From assembly GCF_004009905.1 (NCBI RefSeq), contig NZ_ML136874.1, positions 61,088 to 125,087 of the forward strand: 64,000 bases of DNA. The letters are read 5' to 3'. A program made the translations under genes and the position numbers. The notes under the pieces are model-generated. The model was given only the letters and a program-made list of their open reading frames with translations, did no database searches and had not been told where the DNA came from. The DNA is from Lactobacillus xujianguonis (GTDB lineage Bacteria; Bacillota; Bacilli; Lactobacillales; Lactobacillaceae). Every line of letters begins with the position of its first letter. Position 1 is the stretch's first letter. Below, piece by piece: positions 39,486 to 49,208 of the stretch.

Positions 39486-41324
39486 TTAAATCCCTTCTAA
39501 CATTTGTATAAATGACCGCGTATTATCATACTTTTCAGCATTTTCTAGTAGAACTTCATTACGAATTACCATTGAAATAAAATCATATAACTCTGAAGTA
39601 GCTTCCACTAACGGAGTATTCAAATCCTCTGGTATTCCGATTAACGCAACTAATTTTAACTTGGTCTTTTTGTAAGTTACTGAACTTTTAACAATACCAA
39701 AACTAAGTAAAATTCGCTGCTTACCAGAATTATCAACTGCGTGAGGAATCGCAATTCCATTTGAAATTACGTTATTGGATTTTTTCTCACGCTCAGTCCA
39801 CCGTTGATAAAAATCAGTCGTCAATTCATAATCTTCACTAAGCAAACCCACTAATTCTTCTACTGTCTGATAGTAAGTCTTGGCCGTTAAATCATGCCGC
39901 ACTACTTTAATCAATTTTTGCTTAATATATTTTTGAATTAAAGCAATGGTAATTAAGATCGAAAGCTTATCCTTCTTAAATACTATGTTGGGATTAACTA
40001 CCGGAATATCTTTATAAACAAAGGGCATTCTTGAGAGTACAAATAAGTAATCATGATTATCTTTAAGTAGCTCTTTTTTATTCTTAAAAATCGCAATCTC
40101 GGCATTTGGTAGTTTACTTTTAATTTTCTCGCCTAAAAAATCATTAGCCGAGGAACGAAAAGTTTTAATAACTGCTATTTTTTCTGCAGAATTAATCTTT
40201 CCTGTATCCAACTCATCAATTGCTTGTTGGAAATACAAAACCAAATAGTTAATTTCACCTAAGCTAACCTTTGCCTCATACTTAGTTTCAATAATTTCTA
40301 CTAAACTCAAAGCAAACTCGAAGGCTACAGGATATTTTTCTGCAGTTTCTTTAGGGAGAGTTTCTTTTAAATTCTGCCGTAAGACACAGCGATTGATTAA
40401 GAATAAAATATGCCACTTGATTTTAAAATATACTGTATCTGTATTTAAACCGTAGTTAAGGACACTTTTCTTTAAGCTGCTATAGACTAACTTTCGATTT
40501 TCGTTAAATACTTGTTCCAGCTTGACTTCACTAGTATAAATATTTTTGTTCAAATTTAATGGTGACAGTAAGAATTCTGTTTCTGCTGCTGTTAAGCCCA
40601 TAAAATGAACCTTAAACCAAGATGTTAAAGTTTGAATTTCTGAATTTTCCTGATCCCATAAAGGATAAAAGAAAGGAATTCGATCATTAATTTGACCCCG
40701 ACAATTTCTTACCTTTTCTAAAACAAGAATATTTAGCACGATCTTTTTAAGAAGTTTCTTATCGGTAAATTTTTGATCGAGGGAGTTGAAAATTTTATCA
40801 AAACGATCTGTGTCAACATATCCATGTCCCAGGGTCATAATATTTCTCATCAAAAGCAAAATCATTGCTTCATTTTGAAAACTAATCTTAATTCCCTTGC
40901 CCTGCTTACTAGTTGCTTGAGCAAAATATAAAGCTAAGTATTTTGCTTTATCAGAAATATTACGACTGATTGAACGCTTATCAAGAGTCAATTTGTCTGC
41001 CAAATTATCAATTGAAGTGTAATCTGGCTGCTTGATTAATTCATAAATAATCCGTAATGACTTTTCTTCAGGATCATCAACGTTAAAGCCATTCTGCAAA
41101 TATTTATACTGCATCTCATAAAAGAGATTAAAGTCAAGAACTGCTAAACTATATGCGTTACCGCGTTTAACTATCGCAACAACCTTTTCTAAAGTTTGAG
41201 ATAAATCTTTAATTCGATTCTCAATTGTTCGTCTACTTACATTCTCTAAGTAGGCTAATTCATCAATGGTTGTGGGGCCATTTTCTATTAGAATGCGAAT
41301 GATTTTGTACAAGTCGCTGTTCAT
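39486..41324 (-). CDS. gutR: PRD-containing transcriptional regulator of sorbitol genes
   Basis: Regulator of 612 aa of the MtlR/LicR type. Two N-terminal HTH segments (GPTTIDELAYLENVSRRTIENRIKDL and YTSIDNLADKLTLDKRSISRNI) precede PRD domains (about residues 180-390), an EIIB-like stretch and a C-terminal EIIA-Mtl/Fru domain with the phosphorylatable His in SNGIAIPHAVDNSGKQ. Phosphorylation by HPr and the sorbitol enzymes should tune activity. The operon position (second, after gutF) matches the gutFRMCBA order of L. casei. Confidence 0.92.
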   Translation of the reverse strand: MNSDLYKIIRILIENGPTTIDELAYLENVSRRTIENRIKDLSQTLEKVVAIVKRGNAYSLAVLDFNLFYEMQYKYLQNGFNVDDPEEKSLRIIYELIKQPDYTSIDNLADKLTLDKRSISRNISDKAKYLALYFAQATSKQGKGIKISFQNEAMILLLMRNIMTLGHGYVDTDRFDKIFNSLDQKFTDKKLLKKIVLNILVLEKVRNCRGQINDRIPFFYPLWDQENSEIQTLTSWFKVHFMGLTAAETEFLLSPLNLNKNIYTSEVKLEQVFNENRKLVYSSLKKSVLNYGLNTDTVYFKIKWHILFLINRCVLRQNLKETLPKETAEKYPVAFEFALSLVEIIETKYEAKVSLGEINYLVLYFQQAIDELDTGKINSAEKIAVIKTFRSSANDFLGEKIKSKLPNAEIAIFKNKKELLKDNHDYLFVLSRMPFVYKDIPVVNPNIVFKKDKLSILITIALIQKYIKQKLIKVVRHDLTAKTYYQTVEELVGLLSEDYELTTDFYQRWTEREKKSNNVISNGIAIPHAVDNSGKQRILLSFGIVKSSVTYKKTKLKLVALIGIPEDLNTPLVEATSELYDFISMVIRNEVLLENAEKYDNTRSFIQMLEGI

Positions 41325-41357
41325 CTGATGGCCTCCAATCTTTGATTATCTTTAGTA

Positions 41358-42158
41358 TTATCCTCTTGATTTACCACCTGCAACGTTGATAGTTACACCA
41401 GTGATGTAACTTGCTCTTTCTGAAAGCAAGTATGAAACTAAGTCAGCAACTTCATACAAGTGACCACTACGTCCCATTGGAGTAGTTGTGGTACTCTTGT
41501 AACCTGCCCGAAGTTGATCAACAGTAATATTTCTCGTGTAAGCTAATGCATTTTCATAAGTTGGAGTTCTTAAACCCGTAGCTTCCATAATCCCAGGAGC
41601 AACACCTGCAACTCTAACATTGAACTTACCTAATTCCTTAGCCCATGAACGAGTGAAGCCGTTAATGGCACCTTTGGTTGCTGAATAAATACTTTGACCT
41701 TGTGAACCTTCAAGACCAGCTTCACTTGACATGTTAACAATCACACCATGCTTTTGAGCAACTAAGTGACGACCAACAGCTTGTGACATCAACATGACGC
41801 TCTTAACGTTAACGCTGAACATTTTAGCCCAATCATTTTCCGTCATTTCATATTGACTTTCAGGCTTCTTATCATCAACTAATAATCTTGGTAAATTGAT
41901 ACCTGCGTTGTTAACAACCCCGTCAATTTTGCCAAATTTATCAACAGTTGCCTTAACTGTTGCTTCAACATTTTCCTTATTAGTAACATCGGTCTTGTAG
42001 AAGACTAAGTTATCATGCTCTTCCTTAGGTTCGTTTAAGTCGGCGTCAACTACTTTAGCACCATGACCTAAAAGTTCCTTGACAATAGCTGCACCAATAC
42101 CGGATGAGCCACCTGTAACAATGTAAACTTTATCTTCCAAATTTAACCAATCATTCAT
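41358..42158 (-). CDS. gutF: Sorbitol-6-phosphate 2-dehydrogenase (SDR family)
   Basis: NAD-dependent dehydrogenase of 266 aa giving fructose-6-phosphate. The Rossmann motif TGGSSGIGAAI is at residues 16-26, the NNAG motif (VNNAGINLPRLL) follows, and the catalytic Tyr-Lys is in YSATKGAINGFTRSWAKEL. The ATG at 42158 is chosen because AAGAGGTATTTAGAA precedes it; the longer frame would cover the cre site. It is the first gene of the operon. Confidence 0.93.
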   Translation of the reverse strand: MNDWLNLEDKVYIVTGGSSGIGAAIVKELLGHGAKVVDADLNEPKEEHDNLVFYKTDVTNKENVEATVKATVDKFGKIDGVVNNAGINLPRLLVDDKKPESQYEMTENDWAKMFSVNVKSVMLMSQAVGRHLVAQKHGVIVNMSSEAGLEGSQGQSIYSATKGAINGFTRSWAKELGKFNVRVAGVAPGIMEATGLRTPTYENALAYTRNITVDQLRAGYKSTTTTPMGRSGHLYEVADLVSYLLSERASYITGVTINVAGGKSRG

Positions 42159-42199
42159 TTCTAAATACCTCTTTTCGCTTGATTCACTTTCAATATTAA

Positions 42200-42213
42200 T
42201 GGATGCGCTTACA
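42200..42213. promoter_or_regulatory. Catabolite-responsive element (cre) of the gut operon
   Basis: The minus strand reads TGTAAGCGCATCCA, in good agreement with the CcpA consensus. It lies about 42 bases before the gutF start, as expected for glucose repression of sorbitol use. Confidence 0.75.
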
Positions 42214-42325
42214 TTGCTTAATAGCAAGTTTTTCGAATCAGTTTGAAAAAGATGTATTTAACTTCAATTTTAATATAAAAAATAGGTAATAAATAGATGC
42301 TGATAGAGATATAATTTTGCACATA

Positions 42326-42365
42326 AAAAGCCTTAGTGTATTCTGCTTGATACACTAAGGCTTTT
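42326..42365. terminator. Terminator after the tsaB-rimI-tsaD operon
   Basis: A perfect 16-bp stem AAAAGCCTTAGTGTAT/ATACACTAAGGCTTTT with an 8-base loop. On the minus strand it ends in a T-run, closing the tsaD transcript. Confidence 0.9.
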
Positions 42366-42376
42366 ACTTTTACTCT

Positions 42377-43426
42377 TTAATTCAACATACTATTAGCATA
42401 AGGCAATTCTTGTGATGGATCAGCATTCAAAGTCAAATCCGCAAACTTATCCGCATTGTATAAGTTATAAGCAGCAGCCCCAATCATTGCCGCATTATCA
42501 CCACATAACTTGATATCTGGCAAGATAACCTTTGGTTGTTTTGCTTTAGGTAACTTAGCAATTTCAGCACTCATGCAATCACGCAAACCATGGTTAGCAG
42601 CAACACCGCCACCCATGATAAAGGTCTTCGGTTGATATTGTTTAATTGCTCTAATTGTCTTATGAGCCAGAACATCAATTACTGCAGCTTGGAAACTAGC
42701 TGCCAAGTCGTATTTATTCAATTTTTCATGAATTTGATCAGCGTGGTGACAAGTATTAATGAAAGCACTCTTCAACCCAGAGAACGAAAAGTCATAATCA
42801 TCGTCTTCCATCATTGCCCGTGGGAAGTTGAAGGTATCTTTTCCTTCATGAGCCCAAGCATCAATTGTTTTACCAGCTGGATAATTAACCCCAAGTACTC
42901 GGCCAATCTTATCATAAGCTTCACCAGCTGCATCGTCCCGGGTGTCACCGATAATTTCAAAATTAATTGGATCCTTCATTAAGACGATTTCAGTATGACC
43001 ACCTGAAACTTGTAAAGCTAAAGCCGGGTATTCGATTTGATCTTTTAATTGCGCTGCCATAATGTGTCCCATAATATGGTCCACGCCAATCAGCGGAATC
43101 CCTGTTGCCATTGAAGCAGCTTTTGCAGCACTAACCCCAATTAACAAGGCACCAACTAAACCTGGGCCATCAGTTACCGCAATTGCATCAATATCGTTCC
43201 AACTCGTATGTGCTTCATTTAAGGCTTCTTTAGTAATTTGACTAATCACTTCAATATGGTGACGACTGGCAACTTCTGGAACAACCCCACCAAAGCGTTG
43301 GTGACTCTTAATCTGAGTAGCAACAATTAAACTTTCGATTTCGCGACCATTTTTAATTACTGCTGTTGAAGTTTCATCACAGGAACTTTCATAAGCTAAA
43401 ATGCGGACGTCTTTTTTCTCACTCAA
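42377..43426 (-). CDS. tsaD: tRNA t6A biosynthesis transferase TsaD
   Basis: Essential enzyme transferring the threonylcarbamoyl group to A37 of ANN-reading tRNAs, 349 aa. It starts with [16 protein letters not shown] and has the metal-binding HHIEVISQ (SRHHIEV) and [11 protein letters not shown] motifs, the loop [20 protein letters not shown] and [14 protein letters not shown] near the end. It overlaps rimI by 4 bases (ATGA) and works in complex with TsaB and TsaE. Confidence 0.98.
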   Translation of the reverse strand: MSEKKDVRILAYESSCDETSTAVIKNGREIESLIVATQIKSHQRFGGVVPEVASRHHIEVISQITKEALNEAHTSWNDIDAIAVTDGPGLVGALLIGVSAAKAASMATGIPLIGVDHIMGHIMAAQLKDQIEYPALALQVSGGHTEIVLMKDPINFEIIGDTRDDAAGEAYDKIGRVLGVNYPAGKTIDAWAHEGKDTFNFPRAMMEDDDYDFSFSGLKSAFINTCHHADQIHEKLNKYDLAASFQAAVIDVLAHKTIRAIKQYQPKTFIMGGGVAANHGLRDCMSAEIAKLPKAKQPKVILPDIKLCGDNAAMIGAAAYNLYNADKFADLTLNADPSQELPYANSMLN

Positions 43427-44004
43427 AATGTTAACTTCCTTCTCTTAATTTGATGTGGTTTTAACCAAAGAATCATATTAACAGCATCAGTATGCGTATC
43501 TTGGTAATAATTTTTTCGAATAAAGGTTGCTTCAAACCCGATTGATTCATACAGGCGCTTGGCAACATCATTATCGATTTTTACTTCTAGACTAACGCAC
43601 TCACTTTCATTCTTGCGAGCACGATCAATCATTAGTTCCAATAGTCTTCTCCCAATATGTTGTCCTTGATAATCTGGTGCAACCGCAATATTAGTAATAT
43701 GTGCTTCGCGCGGATGAAAACGTGCACCGATAAAAGCAACTAGGGTCGAAGCTTGATAAACAACTAAATATAATGAATTTTTACGTTTCTTTAATTCACT
43801 TTCAAAGGAAAAGCTGCTCCATGGTGTATGCCCGGAATAAACTGCTTTTTCTAAAACCAATAAGGCGGGAATATCATTATCCGTTGCTTGCATGACTTGC
43901 AAGACCTTACCATTAACCGTCATCGCAAACGGACTAAAATTCATATCAATCTTATTAACTTCTGGATGAAAGAAATTATTCAGCCTTTTAAACTTCTTCA
44001 ACAT
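43423..44004 (-). CDS. rimI: Ribosomal-protein-alanine N-acetyltransferase (GNAT)
   Basis: GNAT acetyltransferase, about 193 aa. The acetyl-CoA-binding motif is seen in [31 protein letters not shown], followed by [31 protein letters not shown]. It is known to acetylate S18 and possibly other protein N-termini. The start is uncertain: a GTG at 44010 and ATGs at 44004 and downstream are all within or near the overlapping end of tsaB. About 60 residues precede the GNAT core start, longer than E. coli RimI, so a later ATG is possible. Confidence 0.85.
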   Translation of the reverse strand: MLKKFKRLNNFFHPEVNKIDMNFSPFAMTVNGKVLQVMQATDNDIPALLVLEKAVYSGHTPWSSFSFESELKKRKNSLYLVVYQASTLVAFIGARFHPREAHITNIAVAPDYQGQHIGRRLLELMIDRARKNESECVSLEVKIDNDVAKRLYESIGFEATFIRKNYYQDTHTDAVNMILWLKPHQIKRRKLTF

Positions 44005-44731
44005 AATCACTATCTGGACCGAAAGGCTTGCCCGTCTTCTTGTGCCAATCTACTTCGGCTTGAGTTCTACGCAAGTAACGGGGCAAAAGCTGATCTGGAT
44101 CAACCGGTTGAGCAGTCACTGCCAATTGCCCAATTAACCCAGCATGCAACTCATTTTGTTCTTCTGTGGCATAAGTATAATCTATGCCCATTGCTTTAAT
44201 TTGTTCATCTTGCTTAGCTAATCCGGTCCCAACAAATATCACTTTCGTTAAATCATTTTCAGCAAGATAAGCAGATACTGCCTTTAGTAAGACATCAATA
44301 TGATAGTGGCCATCGGGAATCACCATTTCTGGCATTTTTTCTGCATTATTAACATAAGCCCCAGCAAAATAATTATCATTTCTAGCATCAAGGCCAGTCA
44401 CAATTAGTGTATTTTGTTCATCAATACTCTTAGCCAAAGCTTGCAAGGTAGAAATCCCCACTACTTCTTTGTTCAAGATGCTAGCAAACATCTTCACCGT
44501 TGTAATGCCAATTCTTAAGCCAGTATATGAGCCAGGACCAATCGCAACAGCGAAGCGATCTAGGTCTTTTAATTGCAAGTTATTTTCTTTTAAAATCGCA
44601 GCAATCATTGGATCAAGATGTTCACTATGATTACGCTGATCTTGCTCGTTTTTTTCCTCAACAATTGTTTCATAATTATTTAGTGCCACACTTAAATGGT
44701 TAGTAGCAGTTGAAACACTTAAGATTTTCAT
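43988..44731 (-). CDS. tsaB: tRNA t6A biosynthesis protein TsaB
   Basis: Inactive paralogue of TsaD that forms the t6A complex, 247 aa. It has the TsaB pattern (MKILSVSTATNHLSVAL, RNHSEHLDPMIAAIL, VAIGPGSYTGLRIGITTVKMFASILN). It starts with ATG after GGGAAATT. The end overlaps rimI by 17-23 bases, so the three genes are translationally coupled. Confidence 0.95.
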   Translation of the reverse strand: MKILSVSTATNHLSVALNNYETIVEEKNEQDQRNHSEHLDPMIAAILKENNLQLKDLDRFAVAIGPGSYTGLRIGITTVKMFASILNKEVVGISTLQALAKSIDEQNTLIVTGLDARNDNYFAGAYVNNAEKMPEMVIPDGHYHIDVLLKAVSAYLAENDLTKVIFVGTGLAKQDEQIKAMGIDYTYATEEQNELHAGLIGQLAVTAQPVDPDQLLPRYLRRTQAEVDWHKKTGKPFGPDSDYVEEV

Positions 44732-44762
44732 ATTAATAATTTCCCTTTATCAAATTTGATAG

Positions 44763-45281
44763 TTACCTTTTTATTTTAACACGAGATAGCGCCTGTAAAA
44801 CAATGCAGGTAATTAGCATTTGAATCCACGGCACAATTATTTCTTTTGGCAGCCGCTGCAAAAATACTGCTTGCAGGTTAACGCCGTATAAGAAATGAAT
44901 CCACAAGGTATTCATCCCAATATTGACAATGATTGTCACTAACAAGGTGGCTACGATTACCCGCCAGACTTTAAGTGGCTTTTGGTAAAAGAATAAACCA
45001 TAAATAAAGGGTGCAGCCATTGCTGTCAATGTAAAGCCAATAAAAAAGCCGCCTTGATTACCAAAAATTGCCGAAGAAACCAAGTCACTAATTCCCCCAC
45101 CAATTGCGCCACATAATGGTCCAAAAAGGTATCCTAACATGACACTACCAATGAAGCCTAACCCTACTTTAACAAAGGCTGGGCCAAAAGAAAATTGCGA
45201 TAACACAATTTTAATCGCAACAATTACTCCCAAAAGAACTAACTCACGTAATTCAAGGTTAACTGCTTTCTTTAAATTCAT
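44763..45281 (-). CDS. folT: Folate-family ECF transporter S component
   Basis: Substrate-binding membrane subunit of an energy-coupling-factor transporter, 172 aa, with about six helices. The N-terminus fits S components (LRELVLLGVIVAIKIVLSQFSFGPAFVKVGLGFIGSVMLGYLFGPLCGAIGGGISDLVSS), and this pattern matches the FolT group of lactobacilli. The ATG at 45281 has GGGGAG 6 bases before it. It would share the A/A'/T module encoded elsewhere. No folate riboswitch is visible upstream. Folate as substrate is inferred from family resemblance. Confidence 0.82.
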   Translation of the reverse strand: MNLKKAVNLELRELVLLGVIVAIKIVLSQFSFGPAFVKVGLGFIGSVMLGYLFGPLCGAIGGGISDLVSSAIFGNQGGFFIGFTLTAMAAPFIYGLFFYQKPLKVWRVIVATLLVTIIVNIGMNTLWIHFLYGVNLQAVFLQRLPKEIIVPWIQMLITCIVLQALSRVKIKR

Positions 45282-45321
45282 GCGCATCTCCCCTTCACTA
45301 AAAAAGCATGACATTTTTTCA

Positions 45322-46059
45322 TTAAATTGACCGCCACTTTAATTCACAAACGGTCCGAACTTTGCCAGTATCATCCTCGATTGCATGATACGACATTAAA
45401 TCATTTTTGTCTTCTTTTAAGCTCATCAGCGATAGTGGTTGTTCACCATAACGAACTTCCTGATCAAATTTGATATCAATTTGACTAACCAAGTGCTTTC
45501 GTAAAAAATCACGATCCATCATGTCGATAAACCAATTGAAATAGTGACTGTTAGTCAGATGATGGTTGGTATCTAAATCATCATATCGTACCCGATACTT
45601 GCGGCTCTGATCATATTGCTTCAAGGCGCGTAATCTAGAAAAATGCGGCATTTTTGGCAATAATGGCACCTTAAATTGCTTCATTAATTCTTCATCACAT
45701 GGGATCAATTTTCGCGCTTTTAAATCAAACATTACCCACTGGCTGGTAACTTTTACTAACTCATTACCTTGCTGGTCACTAATTCCAAAATCACGATATT
45801 CAAAAAAGCGATTATAACCACTCGCTTCAGTACTCAAAATCACCTTATCCATTGGGCGTGGTAAGTTCTTAATTTCAAAATGATATTGCGTTACTACCCA
45901 GCCCAGACCACGTTCCATTAATGCCTCAGTCCCGGCACGGCCTGCGTCTAACTGATCTTCAGAAACCTTCATCAACAAATCTACCATTGATGGTAATTTT
46001 AGATGTTGATTTTCGTCACATTCATTAAAGCCGATTTGATATTTTTCCGTATATTTCAT
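45322..46059 (-). CDS. Acyl-ACP thioesterase
   Basis: Cytosolic hot-dog-fold thioesterase of the FatA/FatB-like bacterial family, 245 aa. Two hot-dog domains are visible: YTEKYQIGFNECDENQHLKLPSMVDLLMKVSEDQLDA in the first and YRVRYDDLDTNHHLTNSHYFNWFIDMM in the second, with the Asn-His catalytic pair of the family in the latter. It releases fatty acids from acyl-carrier protein. It follows rsmI by 6 bases and precedes folT. Confidence 0.9.
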   Translation of the reverse strand: MKYTEKYQIGFNECDENQHLKLPSMVDLLMKVSEDQLDAGRAGTEALMERGLGWVVTQYHFEIKNLPRPMDKVILSTEASGYNRFFEYRDFGISDQQGNELVKVTSQWVMFDLKARKLIPCDEELMKQFKVPLLPKMPHFSRLRALKQYDQSRKYRVRYDDLDTNHHLTNSHYFNWFIDMMDRDFLRKHLVSQIDIKFDQEVRYGEQPLSLMSLKEDKNDLMSYHAIEDDTGKVRTVCELKWRSI

Positions 46060-46065
46060 TGCTTC

Positions 46066-46920
46066 TTATTCCTGATGATATTGATCATAAAGTTCATTCT
46101 TGGATACGTGGTGTTCTTTAGCCACTTGCTTGATGGCATCCTTTTTACTATTGCCTGCTGCAACTAGTTGGTCAACTAAAGTAATCAATTCTGGCCAAGA
46201 TAGTTGTTTAGGCGCTTCTGTATTCGGTGAAACCAAAATTACAAACTCACCACGTGGGGCATTTTGAGCGAAATAATCATTCAATTCAGCTACACTGCCC
46301 CGAATAAATTCTTCGTGAATTTTCGTTAATTCTCGCGCAGCAACAATTTGCCGTTCTGCTGGTAAAATTTGCGCCATTGTTTTTAATGTTTTAACTAAAC
46401 GATGTGGTGCTTCATAAAAAATCGAAGTTGCTCGTGCTTGATTCATTTGTTCAAAAAATGGCTTTTGCTCACTAGCCTTTCTTGGCAAAAAGCCATAATA
46501 CGTAAATGGCTGTGCGTCAAAGCCTGATGCGATCAAAGCTGTCGCAAAAGCAGACGGTCCAGGTAAAGGGACAACGGGAATGTCATGTTTGATGCATTCT
46601 TGGACCAAAATATAGCCCGGATCGGAAATTACTGGCATCCCTGCATCACTAATCTCTGCAATCACGGCCCCATCTTGCATTAACTTAATCAATTCTGGTG
46701 CCCGTTCCTTAGAATTATATTTATGAAAGGAAATCATTCGGTTATGCACACCAATTTTTTCTAATAAAATTCCACTAGTTCGAGTGTCTTCAGCTGCAAT
46801 ATAATCAGCATTCGTCAAAACTTTTTTTGCCCGAATAGTAATATCTTCTAAGTTACCAATTGGCGTTGGCACTAAATATAGCTTACCTGTATCTTGACTG
46901 TAACTACTTTGCCGCTGCAT
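46066..46920 (-). CDS. rsmI: 16S rRNA 2'-O-ribose C1402 methyltransferase RsmI
   Basis: SAM-dependent methyltransferase of 284 aa. The family start is clear (GKLYLVPTPIGNLEDITIRAKKVLTNADYIAAEDTRTSGILL), followed by SFHKYNSKERAPELIKLM, ISDAGMPVISDPGYILV and PLPGPSAFATALIASGF. A C-terminal HTH-like part (DAIKQVAKEHHVSKNELYDQYH) is typical of Firmicutes members. It lies downstream of yabA. Confidence 0.97.
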   Translation of the reverse strand: MQRQSSYSQDTGKLYLVPTPIGNLEDITIRAKKVLTNADYIAAEDTRTSGILLEKIGVHNRMISFHKYNSKERAPELIKLMQDGAVIAEISDAGMPVISDPGYILVQECIKHDIPVVPLPGPSAFATALIASGFDAQPFTYYGFLPRKASEQKPFFEQMNQARATSIFYEAPHRLVKTLKTMAQILPAERQIVAARELTKIHEEFIRGSVAELNDYFAQNAPRGEFVILVSPNTEAPKQLSWPELITLVDQLVAAGNSKKDAIKQVAKEHHVSKNELYDQYHQE

Positions 46921-46932
46921 TCTATCCGTCCT

Positions 46933-47268
46933 TTACCGCTTCTTCTTTTCACCAAAATTATTCAAAATATCTAAGCAAAACATACAATCTGAACTAGGAT
47001 CACGATGTGAACCATAGTAGATATTACAAATATGATAACCAGAATTGTAGATTTGCTTTAATGACTCTAAACCACTATGAATCTTAGCTACTGGTTCATC
47101 ACGTTTAGCAGTCATCTTATCCAACTTTTCTCGCAAAAGTTGGTTTTCAACTTTTAATTCCGTGTTCTCTTTCAAAGTCTCAAGAATATCATTTTCTAGA
47201 CTTTCGATCGTTTTGGTCATATTTTCCATCGAGTTGTGGAGTTGTTGCAACTTGGAATAAGGATCCAT
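46933..47268 (-). CDS. yabA: Replication initiation control protein YabA
   Basis: Regulator of initiation that binds DnaA and the DnaN clamp, 111 aa. An N-terminal coiled coil (SKLQQLHNSMENMTKTIESLENDILETLKENTELKVENQLLREKL) forms the tetramer. The C-terminal zinc domain has CNIYYGSHRDPSSDCMFC with His and Cys ligands. The ATG at 47268 is chosen because AGGTG lies 6 bases before; a GTG at 47277 abuts the holB stop. It follows holB directly. Confidence 0.93.
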   Translation of the reverse strand: MDPYSKLQQLHNSMENMTKTIESLENDILETLKENTELKVENQLLREKLDKMTAKRDEPVAKIHSGLESLKQIYNSGYHICNIYYGSHRDPSSDCMFCLDILNNFGEKKKR

Positions 47269-47277
47269 CCTTAACAC

Positions 47278-48135
47278 CTACCGTTTCCACTGTAAAGCGA
47301 GATAATCTAGCAAATTACGAAAATTCACATTACTAAACCGCATCTTATCAACATCTATCAAACATTTTAGCATATACGTTCCTGCTAAGCGGGTACTTTC
47401 TTGGCTTAAATCCTTTTGTGCCAGCATTTTTAGTTTTATCAAAAGATACTCCTGCTGCGGAAGCGTTTTTGCAAAATCAGCTAACTGATGTGCACTTACA
47501 AAAGATAAATTGTTCTTTTCTAATAATTCCTGATAAAAATACTTAATATCTTGATCAAACTTTTTGGTGTCACCTAATTCGTCAATTTCGTCTTGAGAAA
47601 AGCCGTTAGCCAAAAGCAAATCCTGACCTGCCACTGCTTCATTTTCATTAAAATTGATAATTTGCGTTCTAGAGCGCACAGTTGGCAAAATTTGATCCGC
47701 ATTATTAGTAATCAAAATTGAAACAACCGGTGCTACTGGTTCTTCTAGCAGATTTAATAAGGCATTAGCTGCGGGCAAGGTTAATTTTTGTGCTTCATTA
47801 ATAAAGAAGAAGCGTCGACTACTTTCGACAGGACTCTTGGCCAATTCTTCTTTTAATGGCCGAATTTGATCAATCCCTAAACTCTGCTTACCTTCAGGCT
47901 GAACAAGTAAGACATCAGGATGGTTACCTGATAGAATCTGCTGGCAATTTTGACACTTTCCATCAGGCTTTTCTTCACCAGTACAATTAAATAAGCAGGC
48001 CAGCCAATAAGCCGTATTTAAAGCCCGAACTTCATCACGATCGACAAACAGATAACTATGCGCTAATTGTTTATTTTCATAAGCTTGTTTTAAAAAAGCT
48101 GCTTGCTTAGCAGCGATATTATTTATATCAATCAT
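47278..48135 (-). CDS. holB: DNA polymerase III delta' subunit
   Basis: Clamp-loader subunit of 285 aa. It starts NIAAKQAAFLKQAYENKQLAHSYLF and has a zinc motif (CTGEEKPDGKCQNC), QSLGIDQIRPLKEEL, the sensor region EAQKLTLPAANALLNLLEEP and TVRSRTQI. It lacks a good Walker A, as delta' does. It overlaps darA by one base and precedes yabA, the usual Firmicutes order tmk-darA-holB-yabA-rsmI. Confidence 0.94.
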   Translation of the reverse strand: MIDINNIAAKQAAFLKQAYENKQLAHSYLFVDRDEVRALNTAYWLACLFNCTGEEKPDGKCQNCQQILSGNHPDVLLVQPEGKQSLGIDQIRPLKEELAKSPVESSRRFFFINEAQKLTLPAANALLNLLEEPVAPVVSILITNNADQILPTVRSRTQIINFNENEAVAGQDLLLANGFSQDEIDELGDTKKFDQDIKYFYQELLEKNNLSFVSAHQLADFAKTLPQQEYLLIKLKMLAQKDLSQESTRLAGTYMLKCLIDVDKMRFSNVNFRNLLDYLALQWKR

Positions 48136-48455
48136 TAGAATTGCTTAAATTGATCAACTGGCACGACAAAACAAGTAGCACCACCAACCGTAACTTTCAC
48201 TGGGTAATCCATTTCTAAGCCAGTTGAAATTAAATTAGGCTGTACATATTCTTCTCGCGCTTCAGACTTACTTTTAATTACTTCTAGAACACTATCTACT
48301 TGCTCATCTGGCGTCCCAATTAAAAAAGTACTATTACCTTCACTTAAAAAACCGCCAGTAGTCGCTAACTTAGTAGCTCGAATATTATTTTTAACAAAGG
48401 CACGTTGCAATTTGTTAGAATCATCTTTTTGCACAATTGCAATAATTAATTTCAT
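48135..48455 (-). CDS. darA: Cyclic-di-AMP receptor protein (DarA/PstA, YaaQ family)
   Basis: PII-like trimeric protein of 106 aa that binds c-di-AMP; its output is unknown. The family pattern is seen: KLIIAIVQKDDSNKLQRAFVKNNIRATKLATTGGFLSEGNSTFLIG, and the C-terminal half EEYVQPNLISTGLEMDYPVKVTVGGATCFVVPVDQFKQF. GAGGTGATTTG precedes the ATG at 48455. It is coupled to holB by overlap. Confidence 0.95.
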   Translation of the reverse strand: MKLIIAIVQKDDSNKLQRAFVKNNIRATKLATTGGFLSEGNSTFLIGTPDEQVDSVLEVIKSKSEAREEYVQPNLISTGLEMDYPVKVTVGGATCFVVPVDQFKQF

Positions 48456-48466
48456 CAAATCACCTC

Positions 48467-49105
48467 TTAAAATAGCTCTGGTAAGCGCGTTTCAATTGCT
48501 TGAATACTAGCTTCAACTACCTGTTCTAATGGTTGACCAGCATCAATTCTGACAATTCGTTCAGGATATTTCTGGGCTATTTCTTGATAACCTTGATATA
48601 CCTTCTGGTGAAAAGATAGCTTTTCTTGCTCTAAGCGGTCTTCATGTCCTGGTCGCAATTTAGCAATCCGGCTAAGACCAACTCTAGGATCTAAATCAAA
48701 GAATAAGGTCAAATCCGGTTCAATTCCACCAGTCGCAAAATCATTAATTTCTTTAACTGCACTAATGCCCAAATCGCGTCCTTTTCCTTGATATGCCAAA
48801 GAACTATCGACAAAACGATCAGAAATTACTAACTTTCCAGCTGCTAAAGCTGGTTTAATGATTTCCTCAACATGTTGACTCCGCGCTGCTGCATATAGTA
48901 AAGCTTCTGTCCGGGCACTCATTTCTTGATTAGCAGGATCTAAAATTAATTTTCGAATTTTTTCAGCAATTTTTGAGCCACCTGGCTCACGCGTCACAAG
49001 ATATTGTGTCTTCAATTTTGAACCAATTTGGGTTAAAACTTGCTCCAAAACTGTACTTTTTCCAGCACCATCAGGTCCTTCAAAACTAATAAAAAAGCCT
49101 CTCAT
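48467..49105 (-). CDS. tmk: Thymidylate kinase
   Basis: Phosphorylates dTMP to dTDP, 212 aa from the ATG at 49105 with GGAGG 7 bases before. The P-loop is [11 protein letters not shown] (residues 7-17), the DR-containing motif is [13 protein letters not shown], and the lid region has [15 protein letters not shown]. It heads the tmk-darA-holB-yabA-rsmI group. Confidence 0.97.
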   Translation of the reverse strand: MRGFFISFEGPDGAGKSTVLEQVLTQIGSKLKTQYLVTREPGGSKIAEKIRKLILDPANQEMSARTEALLYAAARSQHVEEIIKPALAAGKLVISDRFVDSSLAYQGKGRDLGISAVKEINDFATGGIEPDLTLFFDLDPRVGLSRIAKLRPGHEDRLEQEKLSFHQKVYQGYQEIAQKYPERIVRIDAGQPLEQVVEASIQAIETRLPELF

Positions 49106-49182
49106 AAAATCCTCCATGTGTCTATTCTACAGAAGTTTCATTAACTTTAACAGTCTTTGAGCATTAATTGCGGGCAAAAATA

Positions 49183-49204
49183 AAAAAGCCCCTTTCAAGG
49201 GGAC
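49183..49204 (-). terminator. Terminator between yaaL and tmk
   Basis: A short strong stem CCCCTT/AAGGGG with a two-base loop is followed on the minus strand by TTTTTTATTTTT. It splits the dnaX-ebfC-recR-yaaL unit from tmk. Confidence 0.8.
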
Positions 49205-49208
49205 TTTT